Origin: JAQVSH01 sp964349835
GTDB taxonomy: Bacteria; Bacteroidota; Bacteroidia; Bacteroidales; UBA4181
DNA: 15,931 nt
NCBI GenBank assembly: GCA_964349835.1
Contig: CAYGID010000050.1
Coordinates: 1-15,931, forward strand
Direction: 5' to 3'
The position numbers and the translations under genes were made by a program. Below, piece by piece: positions 1 to 8,261 of this stretch (position 1 is its first letter; each line of letters starts with the position of its first letter). Below the pieces are notes generated by a model. The model was not told the origin of the DNA. It was given only the letters and a program-made list of their open reading frames with translations, and made no database searches.

Positions 1-134
1 TCCAGCCGGGTATAATCTGGCGAAATAGAGAGCGGCACCTCCGAAACCGTAGCCTCGGGCAGCGCGGAGCTACATCCGGCTATAGCCAGGAGGGAGAGGA
101 GAGCAGCAATGTAGAGTAAAGTTCTGTTTCTCAT
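1..134 (-). CDS. N-terminal fragment of a predicted lipoprotein (cut by window edge)
   Basis: An ATG at 134 (minus strand) opens a frame that runs without a stop through the left edge, so only 44 codons are visible. The translation begins MRNRTLLYIAALLSLLAIAG and is followed by CSSALPE. This is a basic n-region, a hydrophobic core and a lipobox (LAIAGC, Cys21), so the product should be exported and lipid-anchored. The Ser-Ser after the cysteine does not settle which membrane. The mature part seen (PEATVSEVPLSISPDY) is too short to name a family. The next gene, at 196-2052, is on the same strand and upstream of it, with 61 nt between its stop and this start, so the two may be cotranscribed. 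The lipoprotein signal is clear; the function is unknown. Confidence 0.75.
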   Translation of the reverse strand, partial: MRNRTLLYIAALLSLLAIAGCSSALPEATVSEVPLSISPDYTRL

Positions 135-195
135 GAGATTTTGTATCTGTAATAATTCAATAACAAAAGGAGATTATTCCGAGATTCAATAGGAG

Positions 196-2052
196 CTATC
201 GCTGAGGAAACGGGGCGTTCTGTATGTATTGCTCCAATGCGGGCACAATAAAATGCATATAGTACCAGTAGGTATTGCCAAACGATTTGGCCATTACGGA
301 GGTGAACTCCGGCTTATCTTTATATTGTGCGTACATCCGCATATAGTTCTGATAGTTGGCGCCAACTATTTTACTGATAGGATATTGGTTGAGCACTTCC
401 TGTTTGGCAATGGGAAGGGTAGAGTAGGCAAGCAGAACCTCTTGCAGGTGGATGGGAATGGTGTTGTACCCAAACTTTTTTAGCAACGGAAGATGTTCTA
501 TCAGAGGTACTATTTTACGTGTCAGAAGCATATCGGCCATAAAATATTCGAAAGCCACTCTGTTCCGCGGAGTTGAATCGAGCTCAAAAACTCTGCGTTC
601 GGCAAACTCCTGTACATCGTCGAAGGGGGTCTCAGTGTAGCGAATTTGCTCCATTTGGCGAAACCAAGAGGCTTGAGAAATTGATTCGGGATGGTTGAGT
701 AGTTCGCGTATCTCCCGGGCCCATTTGCGGTAAAATAACGACCGTTCTAAAGGCCTCAACATTTTTGACGCTACCTCGTAACTCCCATTGAGAATCTCGG
801 CGCGGATTTGATCTTGCAAAACTTCCGGTTGCATTCCCCGAAGCCCATATACGTTCGACATAAAGCCATTAGCTCTGTGCATACCAATCGACCCGTTGGC
901 AAGGGCTATCTGAGCTACCACTTTGTGCAGCATTGGTGGGGTCCAAAAATCTTCGGTCCATTCGGGTACAAGCCCCCACTCTCCGTATTGGGGGTAAAAA
1001 AACATGGCATTAAGTAGATCCCCCTGATTGGCGAGCGCAAGGTTCACCAGACAACTGCTCATTTTACCCTCGGTTTTGTGGCGCTCGTAATACGATAGTG
1101 CCTGGGTCCACTCCCTTTGCTGGGTATAGTGCGATAAGGCAAAAATGTGTTCGCGATAGAGATTGCTGTTTGACTGAATGGCCAGGTAACCCCCTCCGAG
1201 AGCCAGTGCAAATTGTATTAAAGCCACACCTTGCTGAACGGAGGCTTTTGGCGGGAACCAACTGAACCAAAGAATGATGGCGGGTACAAAGGCCCACAAA
1301 AGAAAGATTTCGGTGGGGAACGCCAGTGCGTTTTCGTAGATGTATTCGCCAAAAAAGGCAGTTTTCCATGAGATGGTAAGGAATAACCTGCGTATCAAAA
1401 TGGGAATCAGCAGAGTAACCAATAGGTAGAAAAGAGCGGTGATTATCCTCAGCGGTTGGGGCTGGGGTTGCATATTTACCATACGGAGGGGGAGAAAAAG
1501 CTCGATAAATGCCATGGCAACAGCTGCACCCATGAATGGACCGCCGCAAATCCAGTAGAGCAAAAGTATCAGAAGAGGCGCGCTTCTCCGGCGTAAAATC
1601 GGATTCCTGATACCGATAAATATATGCAGCCCTGCCAGGGTGAGCAGATAGGCCACTGAGCCCGAAATACGCGACAGATAATCGCAGTGGATTGTCCATA
1701 ACAATAGGATGGGAAGCAGGGCCACCACCCACCAACGACCTGTCAGCGAAAATTGTCGGAAAAGTGCGCGAGTTGTGAGCCAGATGCTCAAAGAGAGCAG
1801 GGTGATTACCACACCTCCCAAGAAGCCAATGTGACAGAATTGTAGCAGAAAATCGCCTGTCCAGCCTGCAATGCCACCGGGCTGAATCAGATATTGCCGA
1901 AAGAAATCGAGCGAGAATTGGAAGATATACTCCTGTTCCTGTTCCAGAAAGTGATGGGGATAATAGAGGCTGAAAAAAATCAACCCTCCCACATGCAATA
2001 AGAGTGAGCACAAAAACTCAGCCCTTTGAGGAGATAAGCCAAAGCGTTTCAC
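196..2052 (-). CDS. Polytopic membrane protein, DUF6057-like, function unknown
   Basis: This 618-residue protein has an N-terminal half of many hydrophobic helices (roughly residues 11-30, 70-95, 104-125, 133-150, 155-190, 203-225 and 233-270) and a largely soluble C-terminal half (about 310-618) rich in helical, TPR-like character with paired aromatic and leucine residues. The segment LYYPHHFLEQEQ followed by PGGIAGW and LLQF recalls the DUF6057 family of Bacteroidales membrane proteins. That match is from memory and untested. The architecture of membrane domain plus helical-repeat tail also resembles GT-C-type envelope enzymes, but I see no catalytic motif I would trust. The start is GTG at 2052; the first in-frame ATG lies around residue 170, inside the membrane domain, so GTG is strongly favoured. 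It is divergent from fabG across 111 nt. Confidence 0.75.
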   Translation of the reverse strand: MKRFGLSPQRAEFLCSLLLHVGGLIFFSLYYPHHFLEQEQEYIFQFSLDFFRQYLIQPGGIAGWTGDFLLQFCHIGFLGGVVITLLSLSIWLTTRALFRQFSLTGRWWVVALLPILLLWTIHCDYLSRISGSVAYLLTLAGLHIFIGIRNPILRRRSAPLLILLLYWICGGPFMGAAVAMAFIELFLPLRMVNMQPQPQPLRIITALFYLLVTLLIPILIRRLFLTISWKTAFFGEYIYENALAFPTEIFLLWAFVPAIILWFSWFPPKASVQQGVALIQFALALGGGYLAIQSNSNLYREHIFALSHYTQQREWTQALSYYERHKTEGKMSSCLVNLALANQGDLLNAMFFYPQYGEWGLVPEWTEDFWTPPMLHKVVAQIALANGSIGMHRANGFMSNVYGLRGMQPEVLQDQIRAEILNGSYEVASKMLRPLERSLFYRKWAREIRELLNHPESISQASWFRQMEQIRYTETPFDDVQEFAERRVFELDSTPRNRVAFEYFMADMLLTRKIVPLIEHLPLLKKFGYNTIPIHLQEVLLAYSTLPIAKQEVLNQYPISKIVGANYQNYMRMYAQYKDKPEFTSVMAKSFGNTYWYYMHFIVPALEQYIQNAPFPQR

Positions 2053-2098
2053 GATAAGTAGTAGTTAGTGCAGTAACGTTCCATACGAATTTAACACT

Positions 2099-2134
2099 TT
2101 TGCGAATAGTCGGCAGCTTTTTTTTCTATTTTTG
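2099..2134 (+). promoter_or_regulatory. Candidate Bacteroidota-type promoter for fabG
   Basis: TATTTTTG at 2127-2134 is an exact match to the Bacteroidota -7 consensus TAnnTTTG. A TTTG at 2099-2102 could be the -33 element, though the 24-nt spacing is longer than the usual 19-21. Transcription would begin near 2140, leaving a leader of about 24 nt before the ATG at 2164. The upstream in-frame ATG at 2146 would have almost no leader, which favours the later start. Confidence 0.5.
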
Positions 2135-2163
2135 CTTCAACAAAAATGCTAATACATTCGAAC

Positions 2164-2910
2164 ATGAAATTATTGGAAGGAAAAGTGGCGGTGATTACAG
2201 GGGCTGCCCGAGGCATCGGCAAAGCCATCGCGTTGAAGTTTGCCTCGCAGGGGGCCGATGTGGCCTTTACTGATTTGGCTTACGACGATAATGCCCGAGC
2301 GGTGGAGGCGGAGCTGTTGTCTTATGGCGTTAAGGCAAAGGGGTACGCATCGAATGCTGCTGATTATGAGGATACGCAAAGAGTTGTAACGCAAATACTT
2401 GCCGATTTTGGTCGGATAGACGCTTTGATAAATAATGCCGGAATCACGCGCGACGGACTGCTGATGCGTATGACCGAACAACAGTGGGACATGGTAATCA
2501 ATGTGAATCTGAAATCGGTCTTTAATTTTACCAAGGCGGTTCAGCCTGCTATGCTCAAACAGCGGGGCGGCAGTATCGTAAATATGAGCTCGGTTGTGGG
2601 TGTTTCGGGTAATGCCGGACAAACCAACTATTCGGCTTCTAAGGCGGGTATTATTGGTTTTACCAAATCGGTTGCCAAAGAGATTGGTTCGAGAGGCATC
2701 CGCTGCAATGCCATTGCTCCCGGATTTATTGAAACCGAGATGACACATCAGTTGCCCGACGATGTAAGAAAGGAGTGGATCGAAAAAATTCCCCTTCGCC
2801 GTGGAGGCACCCCTTCGGATGTAGCCGATGTGACCCTCTTTCTTTGCTCCGATCTTTCTTCGTATGTGAGCGGTCAGGTGATTCATGTTTGCGGTGGAAT
2901 GAATACATAG
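2164..2910 (+). CDS. fabG: 3-oxoacyl-[acyl-carrier-protein] reductase FabG
   Basis: A 248-residue classical short-chain dehydrogenase, the usual FabG length. It should reduce 3-oxoacyl-ACP to (R)-3-hydroxyacyl-ACP with NADPH in type II fatty acid synthesis in the cytoplasm. The visible motifs are the Rossmann TGAARGIG (residues 12-19), NNAG (90-93), catalytic Asn115 in NVNLKSVF, Ser143 in NMSSVVG, and Tyr156/Lys160 in NYSASK. These four sit at a constant +5 offset from Asn110/Ser138/Tyr151/Lys155 of E. coli FabG, so the active site is complete. The C-terminal VSGQVIHVCGGM is family-typical. The start was set at ATG 2164 (MKLLEGKVAVITG) because it gives the normal family N-terminus and fits the -7 box; an in-frame ATG at 2146 would add six residues. 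It is followed after 17 nt by a lipoprotein gene, not by other fab genes. Another SDR substrate is possible but less likely. Confidence 0.9.
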   Translation: MKLLEGKVAVITGAARGIGKAIALKFASQGADVAFTDLAYDDNARAVEAELLSYGVKAKGYASNAADYEDTQRVVTQILADFGRIDALINNAGITRDGLLMRMTEQQWDMVINVNLKSVFNFTKAVQPAMLKQRGGSIVNMSSVVGVSGNAGQTNYSASKAGIIGFTKSVAKEIGSRGIRCNAIAPGFIETEMTHQLPDDVRKEWIEKIPLRRGGTPSDVADVTLFLCSDLSSYVSGQVIHVCGGMNT

Positions 2911-2927
2911 TTTTAAACTTAGGTGGC

Positions 2928-3899
2928 GTGAAACGATTACTTGCAGTTGCTTCTCTCTTTTTGCTTCTCTTATCGGTCACCTCGTGTGTCTCATCGGTAA
3001 GGTATGCCTCGTTGCAGGTACTCATGCCGGCCGAGGCTGATTTGAAGGGCGGGATAACCGATTCTGTTGCGGTTATCCTGCCCGATAGCCTTTCGCTGGT
3101 TGCACTGCGTGGTTCGGGTACGCGTCCCGGTCTGCTTCAGCCTGATACCTTTCTGAAAGCGCTGGGTTTAGTTTTCAGTGAGCGGTTGCGTGAGTCGCCC
3201 CGCTATGCAAATGCAGTGATTACTTTCTTCAAAAATAGAATGCCCCACCCTGCAGAGGGATACAGTTTTGCCATCCGGTTCGACTCGATCCAAATTGGCC
3301 ACGAGCTGAGGGGTTCTCGTTCCGAATGGGTTTTCTTCCTCCAACAGGGACTGTTTTTGTCGACGCAAATTATAGCGTTCGAGAAAGATCCTGTGGGTAC
3401 TAACAGCCTGCCTGCTTTTAGGGTGGTCGACAGTTTTCGGCTCAAAGACTCTCTCTTCTGGATTGCCGAAGCATCTTCGATGGAATTGGCACTTAGGCAA
3501 TTGCCCGCGGGAAAGGATATTTTTTGGGATTTGGGGTTCACGCTTGCCGGTAAAATGGCCGAGCGCTATTCACCTCTCTGGCGAACCGAACGGAGAGTGA
3601 TGATGCTGAAATCTCCCGCCTCCTACCTGGCCTACGACAAACTGCAGGCAGGAAATCCGGAGGAGGCACTCGGGTTGCTGCAATCGATGCTCAGCAAGAC
3701 GGGTAATCTTTCGCGCGATGCCTCAACGCATCTCAATATCTCGGTGGTCTACGAATATATGGATCAATTGCAACCGGCATCGCAGGCCGCCGCAAAAGCC
3801 ATGCAGCTTAATCCCCGCTCCTCGCTCTATCGGAAACAGGCCGAAGCTTTGCGTGTCAGAGCACAGACACGCGAAAAGCTGGTACGGCAGATGGAGTAA
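2928..3899 (+). CDS. Predicted lipoprotein with TPR-like C-terminus, DUF6340-like
   Basis: This is a 323-residue protein starting at GTG 2928. The open frame reaches further upstream (to 2775), but that stretch lies inside fabG, whereas the GTG start gives an immediate lipoprotein signal peptide: VKRLLAVASLFLLLLSVTSC, with the lipobox cysteine at residue 20. AGGTGG at 2921-2926 is a possible ribosome-binding site, though it lies very close to the start. The mature part begins with a beta-rich segment containing LQVLMPAEADL. A later AGKMAERYSPLWRTERR segment and a TPR-like helical region (about 230-310: NPEEALGLLQSML and ASQAAAKAMQLNPRS) follow. This layout resembles the DUF6340 lipoproteins of Bacteroidales; the family call is from memory. 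It lies 17 nt downstream of fabG, probably in the same transcript, though no functional link is evident. Biochemical role unknown. Confidence 0.75.
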   Translation: MKRLLAVASLFLLLLSVTSCVSSVRYASLQVLMPAEADLKGGITDSVAVILPDSLSLVALRGSGTRPGLLQPDTFLKALGLVFSERLRESPRYANAVITFFKNRMPHPAEGYSFAIRFDSIQIGHELRGSRSEWVFFLQQGLFLSTQIIAFEKDPVGTNSLPAFRVVDSFRLKDSLFWIAEASSMELALRQLPAGKDIFWDLGFTLAGKMAERYSPLWRTERRVMMLKSPASYLAYDKLQAGNPEEALGLLQSMLSKTGNLSRDASTHLNISVVYEYMDQLQPASQAAAKAMQLNPRSSLYRKQAEALRVRAQTREKLVRQME

Positions 3900-3906
3900 A
3901 TGCCCT

Positions 3907-4058
3907 CGCAAATGCTCTAATGCTCTACCTCTTTTAGTGAATGAGAGCGTTAATGGGTCGCAAAACTTCGACCGTCGAGGATTTAGTTGCATACAAATAC
4001 GGTGCGAAACTTGAGTTAATCTCCTTAGTTGGAACATTTTCGCGTCAGAGCATTTGCG
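3907..4058. repeat. 12-bp perfect inverted repeat with arms 128 nt apart
   Basis: CGCAAATGCTCT at 3907-3918 and its exact reverse complement AGAGCATTTGCG at 4047-4058 flank 128 nt. The arms include the octamer motif, so this may be two separate insertions of the same repeat in opposite orientation, not a functional stem. With this spacing a role as a transcription terminator is unlikely. Confidence 0.6.
3912..3927 (-). repeat. Two tandem copies of the intergenic octamer
   Basis: ATGCTCTA occurs twice head to tail. On the minus strand this reads TAGAGCAT twice, the same unit that makes up the arrays at 9221-9276 and 15891-15931. A lone CAGAGCAT lies on the plus strand at 4046-4053. Two copies alone would be unremarkable; the match to the longer arrays makes it noteworthy. 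Confidence 0.6.
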
Positions 4059-4072
4059 CATTAACCATTAGT

Positions 4073-7000
4073 TTACTCCGTCGGTTTGTTTACCGGCTCT
4101 GTTTCAGACGAATCGGATGCCGATTTACGTTCGCCTTTTCGGTAAAGCGAAGGTTTGATGCCAAACATCTCTTGAAAACATTTGCTAAAATAGTGGAGGG
4201 TTCCAAAACCCACCTGTTCGGAAACCTCGGTTACCGGTAGTCCCTGGGCCAATAGATGGGCGGCATGTTTGAGCCGCACTGTACGCAGAAAGCCGGAAGG
4301 GGTCTGTCCGGTGAGCGCCATCAATTTTCGATAAAGCCCTGTACGATCCATCATCATATCGCGACTGAACTGTTGAACCGAATAGTCGGGATTGTCCAGA
4401 TTGCGGTGTATGTGTGCCAAAGCGGTTTCAATTAACGATGCATCTACATCGGTGAGGGTAAAGGAGCGAGGATCGGGTTGGATCTCCTGGTTGAACCGAT
4501 TCTTACGCTGTTGTTGCTGCTCCAACAGATTATGGATGCGTAGAAGCAGCAACTCCATGTTAAAGGGCTTAGTTATATAGGCATCGGCACCCGCCTGAAA
4601 ACCCTCAATCTGCGCTTCGTCCGATGTTTTGGCCGTAAGCATAATAACGGGAATATGCGATACACGCAGATCGTGTTTGATTTCGTAGCACAACCGGGTG
4701 CCCGACATTTCGGGCATCATCAGATCGGTAACCACCACATCGGGCAGTTTTTCTCTGGCTATTCGTAAACCTTCACTACCATTCGTTGCCGAAAGAACCT
4801 GGAAATGGACAGAAAGTTCACTCTGAAGAAACAGCCGAAATGCGTTGTTGTCTTCAACCACCAGCACTGTTATGTTTGCGTGTGCCCACTCTCTCTTTTC
4901 TATCGATACGGAGTCACGACTTTCGTGTACAACCGATGATGTATCGTCAGTTTGCCGGCATGGGAGCTCGATGGCAAAGCGACTTCCCTGACCGGGCTTT
5001 GAAACCACCGAAACCTTTCCACCCAATCCCTGGGTATATTGTTGTACCAGGTGGAGTCCTATGCCACTGCCTCCTGTGTGTGATGCCTGCCCAACCTGGT
5101 AAAAACGGGTGAATATGTTTGCCAACTCATCTTCTGCCATGCCACATCCGGTATCAGATACCGAAATCCTAACTATAGATTCCAGGTGGGAATCGGCCCT
5201 GACTTTCGCAATAGAAACTTCTACCTCGCCGCCTTTGGGGGTGAATTTTAAAGCATTAGAAAGTAGGTTGTAAACAATCTTTTGCACCTTTTCCTTGTCG
5301 GTATAGGCAAAGAGCTCTTCTTCTGGTGCAGAATAGGAAAGCCGAATCCCCTTTTCGGCAGCACTCTCCTGAAACGACTCAGTGAGCGAGGCTACAAACT
5401 GCTCCATTTGACAATACTGCATGCGCATGGTTTCTCCTTTCATCTCCCATTTTCGCAGATCGAGCAATTGGTTTACCAGTTGTAATAAATCGTTGGCATG
5501 TTGGTAAATGACCTTCAATTGCGAATGAAGAGGTTCCTCCCGGTATCTTTTCATCAGAGAGGAGAGCGGGGTCATGACCAAGGTAAGGGGGGTCCGGAAC
5601 TCATGGCTGATGTTGGTAAAAAAAGCCATTTTCATCTGTTCCAGCTCCTCTTTCTGTTTTGCCTCCATTTTCCGTTGGTTAAACCGGGTGTAGTAATGGA
5701 GTGCCAGATAGAGGAGCAAAACAAACACCAGAATATACAAGAAGTTGGCAAACGGAGTGGCCCAAAAAGGGGGAGTAATCACAATTTGCAGTTGAGCAAG
5801 AGGAGGCTGGGGGCTTGCCGGATTGCCGGGATGATTCACGGCAACCACCTTAAACAGATAGTTTCCCGGTGCTACATTGGTGTAATTGGCATGGCCCACT
5901 CCTGAAGGAGAGCGGACTTCGTTCCAGTTATCGTCTATTCCCTCTAAAATATACCGATAAATGGTTTGGGTGGGATTACTGTAATTGAGCGCAGAAAAAT
6001 CGATACCAAAAAAGTTTTGTGTATGTTTTAATGTGATTTTCTGCGTCGAACTCACCGATTGCGTGAGAATCAGATTGTCCTGATAAGCCTTCCCTATAGA
6101 AACCGGACTTCCAAAGAGGTAGAAATCGGTAAAGAGTGGCGTGCCGTAAAAGAGGCTTCTACGGTCGAACCGATTAAGGTCTATCTCATTGAAACCATCT
6201 ATTCCTCCCCATAGAAGCGTTTGATAGGAGGTGTGAAGAACAGAACGTACGATAAATTCATTCTCAATGACTCCGTCGAACCGGTTATAATTGGAGATAG
6301 CGTACAAATAGTCATCTTTCCCGGGGGAGAGGGTCAATAATGAAATTCCATTCGATGTAGAGATCCACATTCGGCCCGAATTGTCTTCTGTGACGGAGCG
6401 AATGGCATTATTCACCAAACCATCGTTGGTATAGAAACAGCGCAATCGGCGCATTTTCGGGTTGTAAACATACAGTCCGTCTTGCGTGCCAAACCACACC
6501 AGACCACGGCTATCGGTATACAAGCAATGGTACTGGCGGTTCTTGTGTCTGAATGCGGGGTGGTCACTTAGGTAGGGAGAGGAAATTTGCCCTGTGCTAA
6601 CCTTGTAAAGAAATAACCCGCCACCATTGATGCCAATTAGTGTGTCGGTTCCAAAGGGCATAACCTGCGTGATATGGCCCAATCTGTAACCACCCCTGCC
6701 AGCTGCTGGGCGAAATGTAGCGGAATCAGGATTGAACAGCCCAAATCCTTGCGAAGTAGATATATAGAGATTCCCATTTGGCGCTTCACATACAGATTGG
6801 CAACTTCTCGGTTCCGAATAGTGGGTAACCGATTGGTTTTTAATACGGTATAATCCACTATTCTGGGTGCAAATCCATGTCTGATCTTGCTTGTCGGTGT
6901 AGAGAGCGTTGCAATGGATAGCATCCGGCAATAGAACTGAGCGTTCTATGTTGCCGGTAGTGTGGTTGTATTCGAACAGCCCGTTTTGGGTTCCGATCAG

Positions 7001-8110
7001 GAGCTGCTTACCCATCTCTGAGAAGCAGGTAACCCGAAGTTTTTCTTTGTCGGGTATGGGAAAGTGATCCCGGTCTTTCTGTTGGAAGGTAAAACGATCG
7101 GGATGATAATATAACAGCCCCCGGTTAATAGATCCTAACCATAATCCGCCCGACCGATCGTGGTATTGAGAGGTAATTTCGGTTTCGAACGCTTTCCCGT
7201 CGACCAGCGGGATAGGAGAGGTGAGATGTTGGGTTCCCGTTTCGCCATCAATATGCCAGAGCCCTTCGAAAGTGCTGATCCAACAGTTGCCCAGTGAATC
7301 GAGCGTAAGTGTATTTAGCCAGCAATCGGTGGCTAAAAGTGTTTCAAACTTATGATTATGCTTGTTAAATCGGGTAAGCAACCCTTTAGTAAATCCGTTT
7401 CGGGCCTGGTAAAGGTAGGGTCCGTACTCTACCACTGCCAGAGTAATTGTGTATCGGTTTGGAGAGGCTGAAAAAGGGTTTTCACGATATTTCTCGTTTC
7501 CTGAAGCTAAATCGTAGCAAACCATCCATCCCGACTGGAAAAAGAGGAAGAGATCCTTGTCGGAAACCGTGACATTGTATAAGATATCGTCGGGAGCTAT
7601 TCCCTTCGAAAAATCATCCAGAAAAAGACGGGGGTGGCTCTCCTTGGTATTAACAAACCAAAGCTGATGAGCCTCGGTAACCAGCCAAAGATTGCATAAC
7701 CTGTCCATGAAGAGATCTCGAATGGGTTTAGTAATCCCAAACATTCCGAAAACACTGTCGATGTTCGATACGGCCATCTCTGTCTGAATGTCGAAAAGAA
7801 GAAGTTTGTGTTGGTTTTTCAACCAGAGGCGGCTATTCTCTTCGACGTAGGAGAGATGCCAACCAGAAAAATCGGGCAGTGGATAGGCCTCCTGTTCGTC
7901 GTAACGCATATATTTAAATCGGGCCCCATCGTACAGATTAACCAACCCGGGGGTGACAAAAACCATACGTCCGTCGGATAGCTGATTGATGGTTCGCACG
8001 CCGTTATCGGAGAGCCCGTGGTGGCTGTTAATGGGCGAAAAAATGAGTTCTTCTCCGGCAAGAATCGGAGTGTAAAAGAGAAATAAAAAAAGAGAAAACA
8101 GCCAATGCAT
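4073..8110 (-). CDS. Hybrid two-component system regulator (sensor kinase, receiver and AraC-type activator in one protein)
   Basis: At 1345 residues this is the normal length for Bacteroidota HTCS proteins, which sense oligosaccharides in the periplasm and activate neighbouring polysaccharide-utilisation genes. Domain order: signal peptide (1-18); Reg_prop repeats forming two propellers (about 25-680, with units such as CWISTFEGLWHI, LVWFGTQDGLYVYNP and RMWISTSNGISLL); Y_Y_Y domain (about 700-785); a TM helix (788-807); a charged coiled linker; HisKA with His836 in NISHEFRTPLT; HATPase with Asn952 in NLLSNALKF, SDTGCGM and GGSGIGL; a receiver with VVEDN, Asp1129 in TDLMMPEMSG and the TKPF lysine; and a C-terminal AraC-type HTH (about 1235-1325, ending GFGTLHYFSKCFQEMFGIKPSLYRK). 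All key kinase and receiver residues are present, so it should be active. ATG 8110 gives the signal peptide directly. It diverges from the propeller-GH3-esterase-GH43 genes, which it most likely controls. The ligand is probably an arabinoxylan oligosaccharide, inferred only from those neighbours. Confidence 0.95.
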   Translation of the reverse strand: MHWLFSLFLFLFYTPILAGEELIFSPINSHHGLSDNGVRTINQLSDGRMVFVTPGLVNLYDGARFKYMRYDEQEAYPLPDFSGWHLSYVEENSRLWLKNQHKLLLFDIQTEMAVSNIDSVFGMFGITKPIRDLFMDRLCNLWLVTEAHQLWFVNTKESHPRLFLDDFSKGIAPDDILYNVTVSDKDLFLFFQSGWMVCYDLASGNEKYRENPFSASPNRYTITLAVVEYGPYLYQARNGFTKGLLTRFNKHNHKFETLLATDCWLNTLTLDSLGNCWISTFEGLWHIDGETGTQHLTSPIPLVDGKAFETEITSQYHDRSGGLWLGSINRGLLYYHPDRFTFQQKDRDHFPIPDKEKLRVTCFSEMGKQLLIGTQNGLFEYNHTTGNIERSVLLPDAIHCNALYTDKQDQTWICTQNSGLYRIKNQSVTHYSEPRSCQSVCEAPNGNLYISTSQGFGLFNPDSATFRPAAGRGGYRLGHITQVMPFGTDTLIGINGGGLFLYKVSTGQISSPYLSDHPAFRHKNRQYHCLYTDSRGLVWFGTQDGLYVYNPKMRRLRCFYTNDGLVNNAIRSVTEDNSGRMWISTSNGISLLTLSPGKDDYLYAISNYNRFDGVIENEFIVRSVLHTSYQTLLWGGIDGFNEIDLNRFDRRSLFYGTPLFTDFYLFGSPVSIGKAYQDNLILTQSVSSTQKITLKHTQNFFGIDFSALNYSNPTQTIYRYILEGIDDNWNEVRSPSGVGHANYTNVAPGNYLFKVVAVNHPGNPASPQPPLAQLQIVITPPFWATPFANFLYILVFVLLLYLALHYYTRFNQRKMEAKQKEELEQMKMAFFTNISHEFRTPLTLVMTPLSSLMKRYREEPLHSQLKVIYQHANDLLQLVNQLLDLRKWEMKGETMRMQYCQMEQFVASLTESFQESAAEKGIRLSYSAPEEELFAYTDKEKVQKIVYNLLSNALKFTPKGGEVEVSIAKVRADSHLESIVRISVSDTGCGMAEDELANIFTRFYQVGQASHTGGSGIGLHLVQQYTQGLGGKVSVVSKPGQGSRFAIELPCRQTDDTSSVVHESRDSVSIEKREWAHANITVLVVEDNNAFRLFLQSELSVHFQVLSATNGSEGLRIAREKLPDVVVTDLMMPEMSGTRLCYEIKHDLRVSHIPVIMLTAKTSDEAQIEGFQAGADAYITKPFNMELLLLRIHNLLEQQQQRKNRFNQEIQPDPRSFTLTDVDASLIETALAHIHRNLDNPDYSVQQFSRDMMMDRTGLYRKLMALTGQTPSGFLRTVRLKHAAHLLAQGLPVTEVSEQVGFGTLHYFSKCFQEMFGIKPSLYRKGERKSASDSSETEPVNKPTE

Positions 8111-8261
8111 ACTATTTCTGCGTGAACTGCGAATTTAGCAATAATTAAACGCAGAGCACCCTCCTGTTAGCAACATCTCTTATAATGGAATCAACATTTG
8201 TGGTCAATAGTTCTTTGGGGTAATTTTACATTTACGTTGCGAAAGTCCTCATGAGGAATTG
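8111..8261. promoter_or_regulatory. Divergent control region between the HTCS regulator and the enzyme operon
   Basis: This 151-nt gap holds the start regions of both the regulator (minus) and the enzyme cluster (plus), so the HTH of the regulator probably binds here. I could not pick out a convincing direct-repeat operator by eye. On the minus strand, TAAATTCG (8130-8137) is one base off TAnnTTTG and lies 19 nt before the regulator ATG; the same octamer occurs upstream of the 618-residue membrane protein gene (2086-2093). Neither has a clear -33 TTTG. A single CAGAGCAC octamer lies at 8152-8159. Confidence 0.55.
8197..8228 (+). promoter_or_regulatory. Candidate promoter of the enzyme operon
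   Basis: TTTG at 8197-8200 and TAATTTTA at 8221-8228 are separated by 20 nt, the spacing typical of Bacteroidota -33/-7 elements. The -7 box has A in place of the final G. Transcription would start near 8234, giving a short leader before the ATG at 8262. GAGGA at 8253-8257 could help ribosome binding. A weak -7 box would fit a promoter that needs activation, but this is inference. Confidence 0.35.

Larger units (their letters stand above)
3900..4072. other. Convergent intergenic region with octamer units and a 12-bp inverted repeat
   Basis: This 173-nt gap lies between the 3' ends of the lipoprotein gene and the regulator gene. I see no gene, and no stem followed by a T-run that would make a standard intrinsic terminator. 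It contains two reverse-orientation octamers and a 12-bp perfect inverted repeat, listed separately. The frame open from 3941 on the plus strand crosses into the 3' end of the regulator and is not convincing as a gene. Confidence 0.6.

Noticed and set aside
1064..2011. 315-codon open frame in another frame within the membrane protein gene
   Set aside because: The overlapping 618-residue frame has coherent membrane helices from start to stop, whereas this one has mixed, uninterpretable composition.
2775..2927. Upstream extension of the lipoprotein gene
   Set aside because: It would overlap fabG by about 135 nt and bury the lipoprotein signal peptide 51 residues inside the protein; GTG 2928 explains the N-terminus better.
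3941..4240. 99-codon plus-strand frame after the lipoprotein gene
   Set aside because: More than half lies antisense to the AraC-type HTH end of the regulator, and the rest covers repeats; no protein motif is seen.
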